A stretch of DNA of 64,000 nucleotides from Anthostomella pinea (taxonomy: Eukaryota; Ascomycota; Sordariomycetes; Xylariales; Xylariaceae): NCBI GenBank assembly GCA_963556695.1, contig CAUWAG010000006.1, positions 124,001-188,000 on the forward strand. Reading direction: 5' to 3'. Each line of letters starts with the position of its first letter. Positions within the stretch are counted from its first letter, which is position 1. The notes beneath the pieces were generated by a model. That model worked only from the letters and a program-made list of their open reading frames with translations, had not been told where the DNA came from and made no database searches. This document shows positions 11,659 to 23,003 of the stretch, piece after piece. Made by a program: the position numbers and the translations under genes.

Positions 11659-12399
11659 TAAGAAAAAAAGTACATTTATCGTTTTACTTAATAAAAAGTT
11701 GATTAAAGCTTTTTTCCCCTTAGTAATTATATCTTTAAAAAGCTTTATGTATCCTCTTTTATATTTATATATATATATTAGTAACGGTTATTAATTAAAC
11801 CGTATTGAAATAAGTTATTAATAGAAATAAAAGTTTTGAAAATAATACGTAATAAGGCGTTAATAACGTCGTTTTATTTTCCTTTAATATATGTAATCAT
11901 TATCCTTAAAATCCGTAATTCGTTTACTTACCTGGTATAAGAATTCACCGTGTTGAAAAAATCTTTGAGGTTGATTATAACTAGTATTCTATTAAAGAAA
12001 TTTATTAAATAAGAAAAAACCGCCGTATGAAATAGCCGGTATACTTGTTAGATTTATTACGTTATATATATATATAAAATACTATTATATAAATACTAAT
12101 TCGTTTATTTTTAAAATTATATCAATAACAAATAATAATTATATAAAAAGTTTTATATCAATTATAAAATATATGTTAATCTAAGCTAGGATTGACTGAT
12201 ATATAGTTTCTTTATAATTAAAAAGTATAGCTTTATGAATTATTTCCTTTTTTCAAGCTATATAAAAAATGTATTAAGCGTTATATTATTTATAAGTATT
12301 ATTAGTAAAGCTCAAAAATCTAAGTAAAATATTTTTATAAATATTTGATTAATTGTAAAGGAATTAAAAGATTATAATTATATATATATTACTTGCGTT
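11659..12399. other. AT-rich RIP-type spacer, no gene
   Basis: TA-dense sequence between two pogo-like elements that point the same way. No coding sequence, tRNA or terminal repeat could be seen. The composition matches the block at 73-1190. Confidence 0.6.
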
Positions 12400-14320
12400 T
12401 AACGTAGCTGATAAGCGAGTTGGTAATACAAGCGAGTTAACACTCGTTATAAGCTTTTTAACTAATATGATTTAAAGTATTATGTCTTTATTAATAATAA
12501 TAGCCCCGCGTTATAACGAGTTAAACTTACAACTAGCTGTTTAAGCTAAACGACGTAACCTTTATATTTTAACATTTTAGCTTATAAAACTCTTTAACAT
12601 CCTTTGTTTTACTTTAAGTAATAAAATTAAAGAAATGCTCTTACGACGCGATAACATGCTTAATACTTAAAAGTCACGGTTTTTTTAATCCAATTTTTTT
12701 CTTTATTTTCGACTTAAATGCGTAAGCTTCTCTACCCTGGCACAGTCTTGGTAAGAATATAACGAATTAATTATTAGCAGCGCGTAAAGCTAGACGCACG
12801 AGAAAGAACCCGAGGTGGAACTTTATTCAATCCAAATTAAGCTTTTAAATGCGTTTTTAGTAAAAATAAACTATTAAAAGGTTTTAAACGAAGATTCATA
12901 CGCTTATTGCTCGTGGTTTAGCCAAGTTAAGGCGACAGTTCCAAAATATAGTATTTAAAACGCAGATATTTATAACTTTAATAAAATCAGGTTTGTAATA
13001 AATATTATTAGGTTTGATATAGTCGTTATAAACGCTAAAATACGTAATAAGTTTAAATAAGCTTAAAAAGGTAATAAATAATAGTTTATAGCAATGTTTA
13101 TTATTAATACTAATAGTTAAGTAGTCCCGCCGTTTATTATTTATAAGGTAAAACCTACTTTGCGTTATAATATCGTGTTACGATATTATCACGCGATTAA
13201 AAGGTAGCCGTATTTAATAATAGATAGACTATAAATAAGATCGGTTGAAAATGATTTGACATTTTAATAAGTATATTAAACCACGTAAAACCGCTAGTAA
13301 AGGCCTCTTTATTTTTAATAATTATAAAAGCTATTATTTTTAAATCTTGAAAAAACTTTATTAAAATAACGGCATTATTACTTTTTATATGCCTACTTAC
13401 TTGTTATGTAAGCTCTAACCTTTGAATATAAGTTATTTTAACCCTCTTAAACGTGCTTATAGTCGCTTAATCAAAGATCTTATCCGGCGTTATATAAACT
13501 CCGTTTTTGAAAAAGACTTTTTTGCCGCGTTTTATAAAGCATATAACGCTTTTATAACAGTAAAACACGTTCGAGCAGGTGTTAATGCAACTAGCCTTAT
13601 CCCTTTTAACTTAAAAAGTGTTATTTTGAAGCTAGATGCTATTATTATTAAATAAATACCATTGCTAGACCTTAATATATTACTTACCACTTTGATTCTA
13701 GAGACACCTAGTATTATTATTAAAGTAACATCCTAGTTAGTTTATATCAAAACTCAAATTAAGAACTATTAAAGAAGTTTACTTATATTAATTATTAATG
13801 CATTAAGTTCGTTTTTAAAGGCTGATTACTTATTAAATAAACTATAAAAGAACAAAAAATAAACATTTAATAAAAAGAAAAGTACTTTCCGTTAGAAATG
13901 CAATAAGTCTTTATATTGGAACACGCTTTAACGATCAATAATGATACTCGAGTATTAGGTCAAGGTTATGATGTTGCTGATAGTTGGATTGGAAGGTCTA
14001 GCTGGACTCGCAGTTCTGGCTAAGTGACCTCTTAATCCGGTATCTAATCTAGTCTAATCATACATGTGTGTTCAGTATGGATGGTTTGAATGTGAAATCG
14101 CATAAATCCAACACTTTAAGCTTTTAAAAATCATACTAAGCTAGTAAGATAAGAAATAAGTAAAAGTACTTATCGTTTAAAAAGGGCGGCAGGGCGTAAG
14201 CGACACGTGGCGTTTACAGCAATACTGGTCATAATGCGCAAACCTATATAATAAATATAAATCTTTGGAGGAAAAAAATCAGATTAATTAAATTAAGTTA
14301 AATGCGTTATAGTAAAGGTA
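12400..14320 (+). mobile_element. Second pogo-like element, heavily RIP-mutated, 3' end lost
   Basis: The TA at 12400-12401 is followed by the left TIR (ACGTAGCTGATAAGCG). A frame around 13422-13655 reads as an AT-shifted version of the transposase in the first copy (NPLKRAYSRLIKDLI versus SPLKRAYGRSIEDLI). The alignment continues to about 14320, where the element stops short of its 3' TIR and abuts the coding sequence of another gene. Differences from the first copy are mostly C-to-T and G-to-A. Confidence 0.8.
13422..13655 (+). pseudogene. RIP-mutated pogo-like transposase fragment
   Basis: A 77-codon open stretch aligned to residues after PLDVS of the transposase at 10792-11097. Amino-acid changes are what GC-to-AT transitions give (Gly/Arg to Ser/Lys, Ala to Thr/Val). 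Upstream, the DGHKSHHS region is still traceable around 13300-13360 but full of stops. Confidence 0.7.
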
Positions 14321-14596
14321 TTCGCGTATGGTCCTGGCTCGGCGGATAGGGCTCGTGGTCATGATGGTGGGGCGATCGTCCTGAGGGTGCTGGTGGTGAG
14401 CCGACGATAGGGGAGGTTCGGGCGGGCGCGAGAAGGCAGGTGGATGTTGACTCGGCGGCAGCGTGGCGTGGTGAGGCACCGAGACAGACGGATGATGTGC
14501 GACGGCAGGGTGTGACAGGGACACACCCCGATTCGATGACCATGACGTTCCAGTCGAGAGACGTAGACGTTTGTTCTCGGGCTGCCCAGGCTCCAT
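14321..14596 (-). pseudogene. N-terminal exon of a Pro/His-rich nuclear-type protein, truncated by pogo
   Basis: ATG at 14596 starts MEPGQPENKRLRLSTGT, with a short basic stretch, then proline/histidine-rich low complexity, the kind of N-terminus seen on fungal transcriptional regulators. The frame is lost around residue 78: a neighbouring frame resumes with similar composition (HDHEPYPPSQDHTR), so a one-base indel is likely. The reading then runs straight into RIP-mutated pogo DNA at about 14320, and nothing of the gene lies beyond. I cannot name the parent gene; the closest complete homologue elsewhere in the genome would identify it. Confidence 0.55.
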
Positions 14597-15912
14597 GCTT
14601 GGGATATTATTATTATGTTGCGGCTATCGGGATACTAGCACAGGTCAGTAACCAACCACCCCGTAATATGGGAACATTGAAACACCATGCCAAAAAAGTA
14701 TCATGTGCTAGATACTAGCATAACCGCAGACTTTCATACTTGCTTGTGCGCTGACACGAAGGCGTGGCTTCGAGGATAAGACTCACCTGCGCCTAAAATA
14801 TCATCACTTTATCGAACAACCAACGAGGCCGGATTCGTACGCAAGGTAGAACGTCAGAACAAAAGTACAATTGTCAAGAGCTTGTGGTCGTGATCGGACT
14901 CAAAGATTAAGAATTGGCCGATCGCATGGGCATAGAGTCTCTCAAACACAGAATCTGGAAGAGTACTTAAGTCAGTCTCATAAAAGTAGGTAGAAATACA
15001 TCAACACACCTTCTGTTCGTGGGATGGCGAGCTTGTAAGGTGGTCCGAGAATGAAGAACCACCGGGCAGGTACTAGGGATGCTCAGGGGTGGAAGAGATT
15101 GAGTGTACTCTCTCAGGCAGTGCTGATAGACTAGAAGTCATAAACAGAAGGAAGTCGATCGCTGATGTTTGCCTCGACACTTCCAGACTAGTTCAACGCT
15201 TTCCCGGATGGTGACAGGATGCATGGCCTGTCATATCCAGCCCGGGATGACCCAGTCAACGCGTTGGTAAGTGTCACCAGGGTGGAAGCCATACCAGTGC
15301 GGGGGTCGTCCATATCGAGACGAGGATATAGACGGCAAGCAGCATGGTAGGGGCAAGGTAGGGATGCCATGGCCTGTGGTTTCTGCAGTTGGAGTGAAGC
15401 GTGGGTATGGGCTCCCACGAAAGGCATGATGTCTGGATACGTTCGGATAGACATGTGACTTGTTAGATCGAACAGTCTCGGCGACACCAGCCATGGCGGA
15501 AAGATATACGACGGGAACAAGAGAACGCGCAGGCTACTCCGCAGAAGCTTGCAGCCTCCCCACTTTCGGGAGGGCGCCCAGCGAACGGGGTGTAAGATCT
15601 GAATGCCGGCCATGTTGAGAGAACGATGGGAAGAACTTCAAAACCAAGACGGCGCCGCATCACAGATATAGACTAGAGACAATTACACAAGGCTACAGGT
15701 GCCACCCATACTCACACAAGTCGGGCGCTTAAATAAAGTAGGCCATTCAGGGCCGACCGTGCCGACCAGACCAATGAAATACACGAATTTCATCACCCGG
15801 AAGATGAAGCCAGTGTCCATCAACATGCAGCATCCGCAGTCCTTGCACTGCCCATCTCCAGATGTCTTCCTAGGCAGCAGGCTGTGGGCGGGCGGTACAC
15901 CAAGAGGCTACC
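14597..15912. other. Intergenic region without a convincing gene
   Basis: Normal GC. The longest open stretch (15188-15613, complement, 141 codons) has no recognisable domain and overlaps other ORFs, so I do not call it. The 3' UTR of the Ras-like gene would lie just below 15913. Confidence 0.45.
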
Positions 15913-16603
15913 TTACAAGATGATGCAAGAACAGTCGTCATGCTGGCGATCAAGACCCTTGATCACCAGTGCTGAGTCACTAGCCTCCCCCTTCTGCTCA
16001 GCCTGATCCTGTTGTACCACCCGGGCTGCATCGTGAAAAGCCTTCTCAACGTTAGACCCGATCTTTGTGGAGATTTCAATAAAGCCGCAGCCCAGTTTCT
16101 CAGCAAGATCGCTCCCTTCTGTGATTGAAACTTGTCGTTCGGCCAGCCTGTCGCTCTTGTTGCCCACAATCACAATAGGTAAGTTCTTCGGGGGCGAAGC
16201 AGCTGCGTACTGTGGGTTGCACTCCTTTCCCCGCAGGACTTGTTGGAAGAGGTTTCCGATAGTTGCGAAAGAAGGTCGCGAGGAGATGCTGTATACCAAC
16301 AGAAAACCTTGGCCGTTTCTGACCCATTGATCCCGTAATCTGGCGTAGGCCTCGTCACCAGCTGTGTCTAGCACTTCTAGTATGTATCTCTCGTCGTCAA
16401 TTATAGTTGAATACCGATATGAGTCTTTAATTGTAGGCTCATACTACCCGGCACCCAGGTAAGCTCCTTTAAGCCAGGATGGGGAAGGACTGGCGACGTA
16501 CTGTCTCGACGAAATCTCGCAGACAAAGTCGGATGGTCAGTGCAGTTTTCCCAACACCACCATCTCCCAATACTACCAGTTTCACTGGAAGCTGGGTCTG
16601 CAT
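15913..16603 (-). CDS. Ras-family small GTPase, two exons
   Basis: Exon 1 (16603-16502, 34 codons) and exon 2 (16443-15913) flank a 58-nt GT-AG intron (16501-16444); the product is 210 residues. G1 is GDGGVGKT (13-20), switch I YEPTIKDSYR (35-44), G3 DTAGD (60-64), G4 NKSD, G5 EISTK. The C-terminus is CIIL, a CaaX box whose Leu predicts geranylgeranylation and membrane attachment. Such proteins switch between GDP and GTP forms in signalling or polarity pathways. Notably the residue equivalent to Ras Gln61 is Asp64, which in Ras would lower intrinsic GTP hydrolysis. No nonsense change or frameshift is seen, so it looks intact. Which Ras subfamily it belongs to cannot be settled by eye. Confidence 0.88.
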
Positions 16604-17284
16604 CGTGAACTCCACCTGGACCGCAGGGCTAAATCCAGTAATGGGTAGAGGGTTTGCAAGCGCGACACCAGTGCTTAATCAGGTACCGTTATGTATTGCA
16701 GAGCGGGCTGCGCGGTCGAGGCTGCTGAGACAGGCCAGCAGGGAAGGAGTGACTTGAAGGGAAATGACGAGGTAGCATTATAAGAAAGTGCAGATTGACC
16801 ATGTGTCGGTTCGCTCAGTAGGCTTATATGCCCAATTGCTTCTGGATGAGTTACTTGCTAATGCTAATGCTGGCTTTGAAGTTGGTTGAGTGGGAGGCGT
16901 CGATATAGAAGCAGGGGTCTCTAAACAAATGAAGGTGGAGCCCGGAGCAGGCAACGTTGGTCACTGACATGTCAAGTCGGGATCTACGTAAGGAGCCCAG
17001 GGATGGTCGACCCAGTAGTGCAGTAGCGGAGCAAATATAATGTCGCATTTGCTTCGAGGATACAGGCTCCGATTGCACGAAACAATCGGAAAAGTAAACC
17101 CTGGCTTCCCCTGGGTCTCCCCTGGGCCATGTCAGTATGAAGGTATGCATTGCAACCGCGAAGGTCCACCTATGGCTGCCAAGGAAGCGGGGTGGCGTAT
17201 GTTCTACGACCGGCTACCCGGTAACAGAAACTGGACCATACTGCATCTGGCCGTCTTTATCGACGGCTAGACTAGGTATGCAGT
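16604..17284. other. Ras-gene upstream region, no gene seen
   Basis: Intergenic DNA between the Ras-like start codon and the Tc1 element. It presumably holds the GTPase promoter. No reading frame with coding character and no clear TATA element. Confidence 0.4.
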
Positions 17285-18637
17285 TAAACTGGGTGGACAA
17301 AAGTCTCCGCCCGACCCACCACAATCTCCTTCAGATCAAAACAACGCGTCAATCACCCTTCGACTTCACCACTCTCTCAACACCGCAATTGATAATGGAT
17401 TTACGATCTTTTGGGGACAAATTAAGCGGTAATCGCGTCGCTAACAGCGAATTCACTTCAGAAGCTCGCTCGGCAATTGTGGCGGCGCGAATCGACGGCA
17501 GAACACATAGGGATGTTATAACCGCATTTAAAACGAAGCGCCTGAAAACTATCTCTGATATTATCACCAACTTTGAGGCCACTTCTACACCAAAATCTGC
17601 CCCAAGGAGCGGTCGCCCACCCGTTTGAATACTCGTAAACGCGCTCATGTGATCAAAAAGGCGAGAGAGCTCCATAGGGCGACGTGGCAGAAGATTCGAA
17701 ACGAAGCCTGCATTTCGTGCTCTCCCAAGACTATCAAGAGGATATGTCACGCACATAGCCTCCAGAAGTGGCGCACAACAAAGCGAATCAAGCTCACAGA
17801 TAAGAACGCTCAGAAGAGGCTCGCTTTTGCCAATTATTATAGCACACCAGAGCGCCTAAAGGAGTTGTTGCGAGCTATGTTTTCAGACGAATGTATGGTC
17901 CAAAACTCATCCGATAATCCAGGCGATTGGGCCATCCAATTCTCTTCAGAGCGGTACCGTTATGATCTTGTGAACGAGACGGATCACAGCAAATCTCGTA
18001 TTTCGATAATGGTGTGGTCTATGATCTGGCTACGCGGCGGAGAAGGAGGACTAGGCAAGTTGGTCTTCTGCCCACTCAATCCAGATGCTCTGCGCGGAGG
18101 AGTATCCACAGAGTCATACAAATGGGTTCTTGAGGAAGGCCTGTTTCCATTCTATGAGGCTAGAGATCCTTTTGTTCAAGATAACGCGAAAATTCACCTT
18201 ACTGGCGGTGTTCCGGAGTGGATGGAGGAGCACGGCATCCACTATATCGACTGGCCTCCTTACAGCCCCGATATGAACCCAATTGAGCATATTTGGCGAC
18301 TTTTGAAGAAGAACATACGTAAAATTAAGCCTGAATTTTCTGAATTGAAGGATAATATCCCCCATTATCGCTACGCACACGAGTTAATTGAGCAGGCGTG
18401 GTCAGAGATCGATCCGGAGCAGGTTCGGGCCTTGATGGAGTCACTGGAGGACCGAATAGCTGCAGTGAGGCGCGCCGGTGGTTGGTATACACACTATTGA
18501 CTTAGTTATTAAATAAAATTTATTTGAGAATTCTATCACCAGAATTGGATGCGTTATGGTTCAATTGAGTTGGAGGGTATAGTAGATGGAAGGGGTAAAA
18601 TTGGGGATCGGGCGGAGACTTTTGTCCACGCATTGTA
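17285..18637 (+). mobile_element. Tc1-type transposon, complete with TIRs and TA duplication
   Basis: TA dinucleotides at 17285-17286 and 18636-18637 border an element of about 1.35 kb. The inverted ends share GTGGACAAAAGTCTCCGCCC (left 17293-17314, right 18608-18629) with a more diverged outer 6 bp. The enclosed transposase is nearly intact, with a single frameshift. The surrounding DNA is not RIP-mutated, suggesting a relatively young or single-copy insertion. Confidence 0.9.
17395..18500 (+). pseudogene. Tc1-like DD34E transposase with one frameshift
   Basis: ATG at 17395 starts MDLRSFGDKLSGN. The N-terminal helix-turn-helix region (SEARSAIVAARIDGRTHRDV) runs to a premature stop at 17626-17628, directly after GRPPV. 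The -1 frame continues at once (17625 onward, LNTRKRAHVIKKARE) to the natural stop at 18498-18500. The catalytic triad is complete: MFSDECM, VQDNAKIHL and PDMNPIEHIW, with 34 residues between the second Asp and the Glu (DD34E). One base gained or lost in the short T run at 17624-17626 explains the break. Programmed -1 slippage is possible but there is no classical slippery heptamer, so loss of one T is simpler. Confidence 0.88.
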
Positions 18638-19150
18638 CCAACTCCCACAACTCGGCACTATTGATTTCAAGTTGCCGTCAGTTTTATCAGTTTGTAGTGG
18701 GCATAGACACAACACCTACTGGGCTTGCGTTTTAAATGACGAGGCCCTGAATGAGCACATAGGAGGCACTGGAAAGCATCCGCGTCGGATGCGCACAGAA
18801 TGCCAGATGGCCATGGGTTATGCACGTACACATGTCGCGTATCTGCTTCAGAAGAAGGAAGTGAGCGGCCACAGCAGTAGGACGATTGGAATGGGTAAAG
18901 AACTATTCATAAATGCTTCTTGTGGGAAGGCTGCGTCGATAGGTTGAACACCTCCGGTGTGACGTGAGTGCAAGTTGTAGCAACAGAAATCGTCAAGCAA
19001 AAACATAGGGCGCCATCCCCGCAATCATGCCCGCACGCTATCTGCTGCGGACTCGAGCCCTCCCAACCCCCACTTTTCTCGAAATGGAAAAGAGCTTGCG
19101 GTAGGTCTCCCGTAGATGGTGACCAAGTGCATCTTCTTCGTTGCCATGAC
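18638..19150. other. Region right of the Tc1 element, no gene called
   Basis: An open stretch from 18549 straddles the transposon's right TIR and is therefore not a host gene. The rest is the likely promoter and leader of the gene at 19151. Confidence 0.4.
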
Positions 19151-21431
19151 ATGACGATGCCTGCTCCCAAGCGGAAGCGGAATCCCTCCGGCAATGGCTT
19201 GCAAAATGACATTACAGTGCTTCTCGATCAAGTCGAAACTCTAACGCGACAACTGCAAGCCCTCAAGAAAACCCCGGTCATACTCCCACGTGTTCGTGAA
19301 ATCCAACAAGAGCACCGCATTCGAACGAAACAGAGCAGTGTCGCGCAACAACAACATCAACAACAACACCAAGAGTACACCTTCCAACTAGAGATCCCGA
19401 AAGCGTTTCCCGACGCGTTGAAGCCTCTGTTGTCCCGAATATCAGAGACTAGGCACAAATGGCAAACTCTGAGGGCCGAGCTGAACATCTCAGACCCGCA
19501 AGAGCTTCTCCGCATTGTTCACACCCTTACGCGCCGCGTCCCATTTGTGATCAACCAAGATTCTTCTCAGCATAGCTCGAGAGTAAGCCACCCTGCTGAC
19601 ATCTTAGCCTCGTTTTGCAGCCTCGGGTCGTCGTTCCATGCTGGCGAAGGCTTGGCGCAAAGATTGCATTCGTATGGAGCTATCCTGTGTGGTTGTCTAT
19701 GCATCTGCTCTTTGAACGCAGGGCTCGATGCTTCGGTCGTGGACAACCACTTCAGGGTGTACCTTTGCGGCCAACAGTCAGCCGATTACCTGAAGCGGTT
19801 TCGTAACACAGCGGCCTGGCTGGCGCGTACCATGGAGGGTATCGAGAAGGACCTGTCCCATCTTGCCTGGGAGAGTCTACTCTTTGGTAGGTGCATCCAG
19901 GCGTCTAAGGCTCTCATGGCTAATCATATTAGCTGGCCTCTCGATGAGTGCTTATCGAGGCATCTACGATTCGAAAGAGTCATCGACGTTGGGGAACTAT
20001 CTGGTCGGGATCATCAGCCCTTTCAAAGATGTTTTTGTGACAGAGAGGCGCTTCACCCTGTCTCTTCCATTCCTCGCGACATATTGGGGCTTTCCGTGAG
20101 TATTCAGTTTGGCCTATGACTCAGATCATCAGAGATTAATTACGTAGACTTCATCTTGTCAATGAAGCCCTAGGTACTAGTCTTTCTCTCCAGAACTACG
20201 AGTCACGACTTCAATAGAATCAGCTGCGTTGACCGTCCCTGCGAGAAGAGCTGCTCCCAATCCACAAGCTCCGATATCAACTCCTTGCGGCCAGGACACA
20301 CCCCGTTACCAGCCTCTGGAAGTTCCTGAAGGCGACCTCGAGCAGTCACGGTCACAATATTCAGCATCTGGCACATTATCAGCGCAGGGCGTTGCAGAAG
20401 ATCTAACGAGTATTGGCGAAGATGGAACTTCTGTCACTCTTGACAAAATCAACAACCCTTTTGCCCCCTCTGACAGCGAGACTCAGGTCTACGGTGATTC
20501 TACGCTTACTGATTTGCCCGAAGCGAGGGGTCTTGATCACAGGTACCAGCTTCCACCGCATGGTACCGCTCTAGCTGGGACCACAGCACCAGCCCTGATA
20601 CCTGCTACTCAAAGGCCCAAACTTGGCCTTGCTCTAGGTGGAGATTTCAGGGGTGACGCATCTATGGCCGAGGCAACTGCAATGCTTGGTCTTTCGCAGT
20701 CAATACCCACGGAACAGAGTGATTCCGGCCAAGGCGACAATGACGACTTTGACGACCTGATAGATTGGAGTGTCGAAATGGACTTTCTACAACCTGCCTA
20801 TGAAGCTTATTTCCCGGGGATATCCGCCTATATTAAGCTGAGTAGGATAGTCGAGGATACGAAGCGACTGGATCTCAATGACTGGCCTGGAGGGCTGCTT
20901 GCTCTCGACACATTGTACCGGGGAGGGTTACAGGTCAGCCTTGATGAACGAGACAGGTCTCAGTTCAGCGCAGATGAGCTGGACTTTCCACCGAATGTTT
21001 TTGGGGCATTTCAAGAAGCTATGAAGGGTGAAATAGTACGTATGGGTAATTTCCTGCGACCACATGAAGCTGACAGTCAAGAGATTCCAGAGATCCTGAG
21101 ATTGGTCTCAGCGCCAGTGGAATGGACGGGGATGCTTGTCCGACTCCGATCAGGTGCATTAAAAGCCACAGAATCAGCTCTCCTCAGCCTTATCATCCCT
21201 GTGACCTGGGTTGGATCAGATGAGAATCAACGGGTTCTATTCGACAGAGGCGTGAGAGGAAGTGTCTTTGCATCTCAAAAGTGGCCAACACTAGCTATCC
21301 TTCCTAAAGGCTGCCGCATTAGAAAGGGGAAGGGTGAGTTGGTATTTTACATGGTACTTTTCTTTCCTAAAGGCTGTCTGTTTCTCAAAGGGAGCAACAA
21401 TGCTGAGTCAGAGCGAGCTTTTTTAAACTAG
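19151..21431 (+). CDS. Unrecognised gene, two or more exons (model uncertain)
   Basis: ATG at 19151 begins MTMPAPKRKRNPSG, a basic nuclear-signal-like start followed by a heptad-like stretch (VLLDQVETLTRQLQALKK) and a Gln/His run. The frame is open to about 20119. A GTGAGT donor at 20096 and a CTAG acceptor at 20180 would join it in phase to a 400-codon frame ending at 21431, giving about 731 residues. Alternatively a 46-nt intron (19887-19932, with GCTAATC branch-like sequence) leads into a frame ending YWGFP that looks more coding, with a later acceptor near 20245. The second part is acidic (DNDDFDDLIDWSVEMDF). Nuclear localisation and regulatory function are guesses from composition; no domain is recognised. 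Confidence 0.4.
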
Positions 21432-22036
21432 GTAGCTGAAAGCAGTTCTATGTCTGTTCGAGTATGGGGCCACCCCTGGACGCCTCCGATGCGACCAAAT
21501 CTAAAATGGCACGATTGGGACCGTGACAGGTATGTAACAAGATGGGGAGGAAAAGGGAGATGCAGCGCAGCGCTGGAAGCACCAGCTAAGCTAATATGGT
21601 CAGCCATGGGCCCACTTATACCAATCAGATCCAATAATCACACAATAGACGGCATCTAGGTGTGCCGTAACTCTGCTGGCCCCTCTCTTCCTTATACGTC
21701 AATATGTGTTGTGTTGCGTTTATAGGCCCTCGTGCAAGAAACTTATTATATTAGCCCTTTGGGTGGGTCAGATGCCCTGTGCGTCTCCGCCCTCCATCGG
21801 ATATTCTCAGTGTCCTCCTGGCCCATATTGAACATCTACTTACTGAGCTGCATTCTCTCGTTTCTGATATAGCCTTGAGTGTGGAACTATATCGTCTTCA
21901 GTAATCTTTTGTAGTTGACTGTAATTGCTACAAGGGAGCCCACTTTTCGGAACCAAATTCGGCATAGGCCACGGCATAGCGTTGCCGCATTTGGTTGCTC
22001 CACAAGATCCATGCGCTCCTCGGTGGACACACCTTT

Positions 22037-22107
22037 CCACCCTCCCATTCCCACTTCCACCCTCCCATTCCCACTTCCACCCTCCCAATTCCCACTTCCG
22101 CCCTCCC
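22037..22107. repeat. 20-bp C-rich tandem repeat, about 3.5 copies
   Basis: CCACCCTCCCATTCCCACTT repeated head to tail with one single-base insertion, ending ten bases before the ATG at 22117. It is probably the pyrimidine-rich leader of the gene that follows. Confidence 0.75.
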
Positions 22108-22593
22108 TGTCCAAATATGGCCAAGTTCATCAAGAAATTAGAGGAACAGTCAAGTCATTTCAAATACACGAGTATACTCAATGACAAACAAAACGAGTCT
22201 TCCAAAAAATCAATACGCTCCTCAAGGCTGACAAAGAGAATATTCAAGACCTCCCTGTGTCGACCAAGAGCAGGCAAAAGAATGCAAGAGTGTTCCTGGA
22301 AAGGATTTTGGACTCGGGCGATGAATTGTTCGTTCTATGCGCAATCTCGGTGCCTATCACATCACTGGGATCAATCACGAAAGATCTGGAAAGATGCGTC
22401 GCGGAACTTCTTGATTGGTGGCAGAGTTTTGAGCAACCAGCCTGCCTAGGCGAAGCAGCACGAAACCTCTCGGTCCAGATTTCTTGCAAAGGTATGTACA
22501 ATTTACACTACGCGATCTGCTCTTATAATGATACAATAGGCCAAGTCTCGGGACCAGCTCAAGTTAGTTCTTTAAAGCGCAACCGCGAAGACT

Positions 22594-22788
22594 TGTGAGA
22601 TTTCAAAGTGTTCTATTAAGGAGAGGAATTCCAGCTACTCTGGAGCGGCCAGAGTGGCCCTATATATCCAAGATACTAAAGGAAAGGATACGTGGCCTTA
22701 TGTGGCCACGTATGTGACAGAGTCACAGATGAGGATGGTGATCCTGAAGGATGACTATGGATGGGCTAACGTAGCCCAGAATCCAACA
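22594..22788 (-). repeat. copia 3' LTR
   Basis: 195 bp, differing from the other LTR at about five positions (for example TTCTATT versus TTCCATT; ATACGTGG versus ATACATAG). All differences noticed are transitions. Confidence 0.93.
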
Positions 22789-23003
22789 CGCCCTCTCAGA
22801 CTGAGGGAATTAACATAACCAGAATATCACCCCTCTATATGAACCAGTCCCAGCAACTCTAGAAACTTAAAGAACCTTGCCTTTGTCAAAGTTTTAGTAA
22901 GACTATCTACAGGTATTTCATTAGTTCCAAGAAAAGAGAGCCGTATATGGCCTTCTGAGATCTCCTGACGAATATAGTGTTCCCTGACTCGAATATGCTT
23001 AGT

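Noticed and set aside
15188..15613. 141-codon ORF on the complement below the Ras-like gene
   Set aside because: No motif, no conserved-looking composition and overlapped by ORFs of similar length in other frames.
18549..18947. 132-codon ORF right of the Tc1 transposase
   Set aside because: It crosses the right TIR and target site of the Tc1 element, so it is not an original host gene, and it has no domain.
19583..19620. GTAAGC...TTTTGCAG segment looking like an intron in the unknown gene
   Set aside because: Only 38 nt, and its removal shifts into a frame that soon stops, while reading through stays open.
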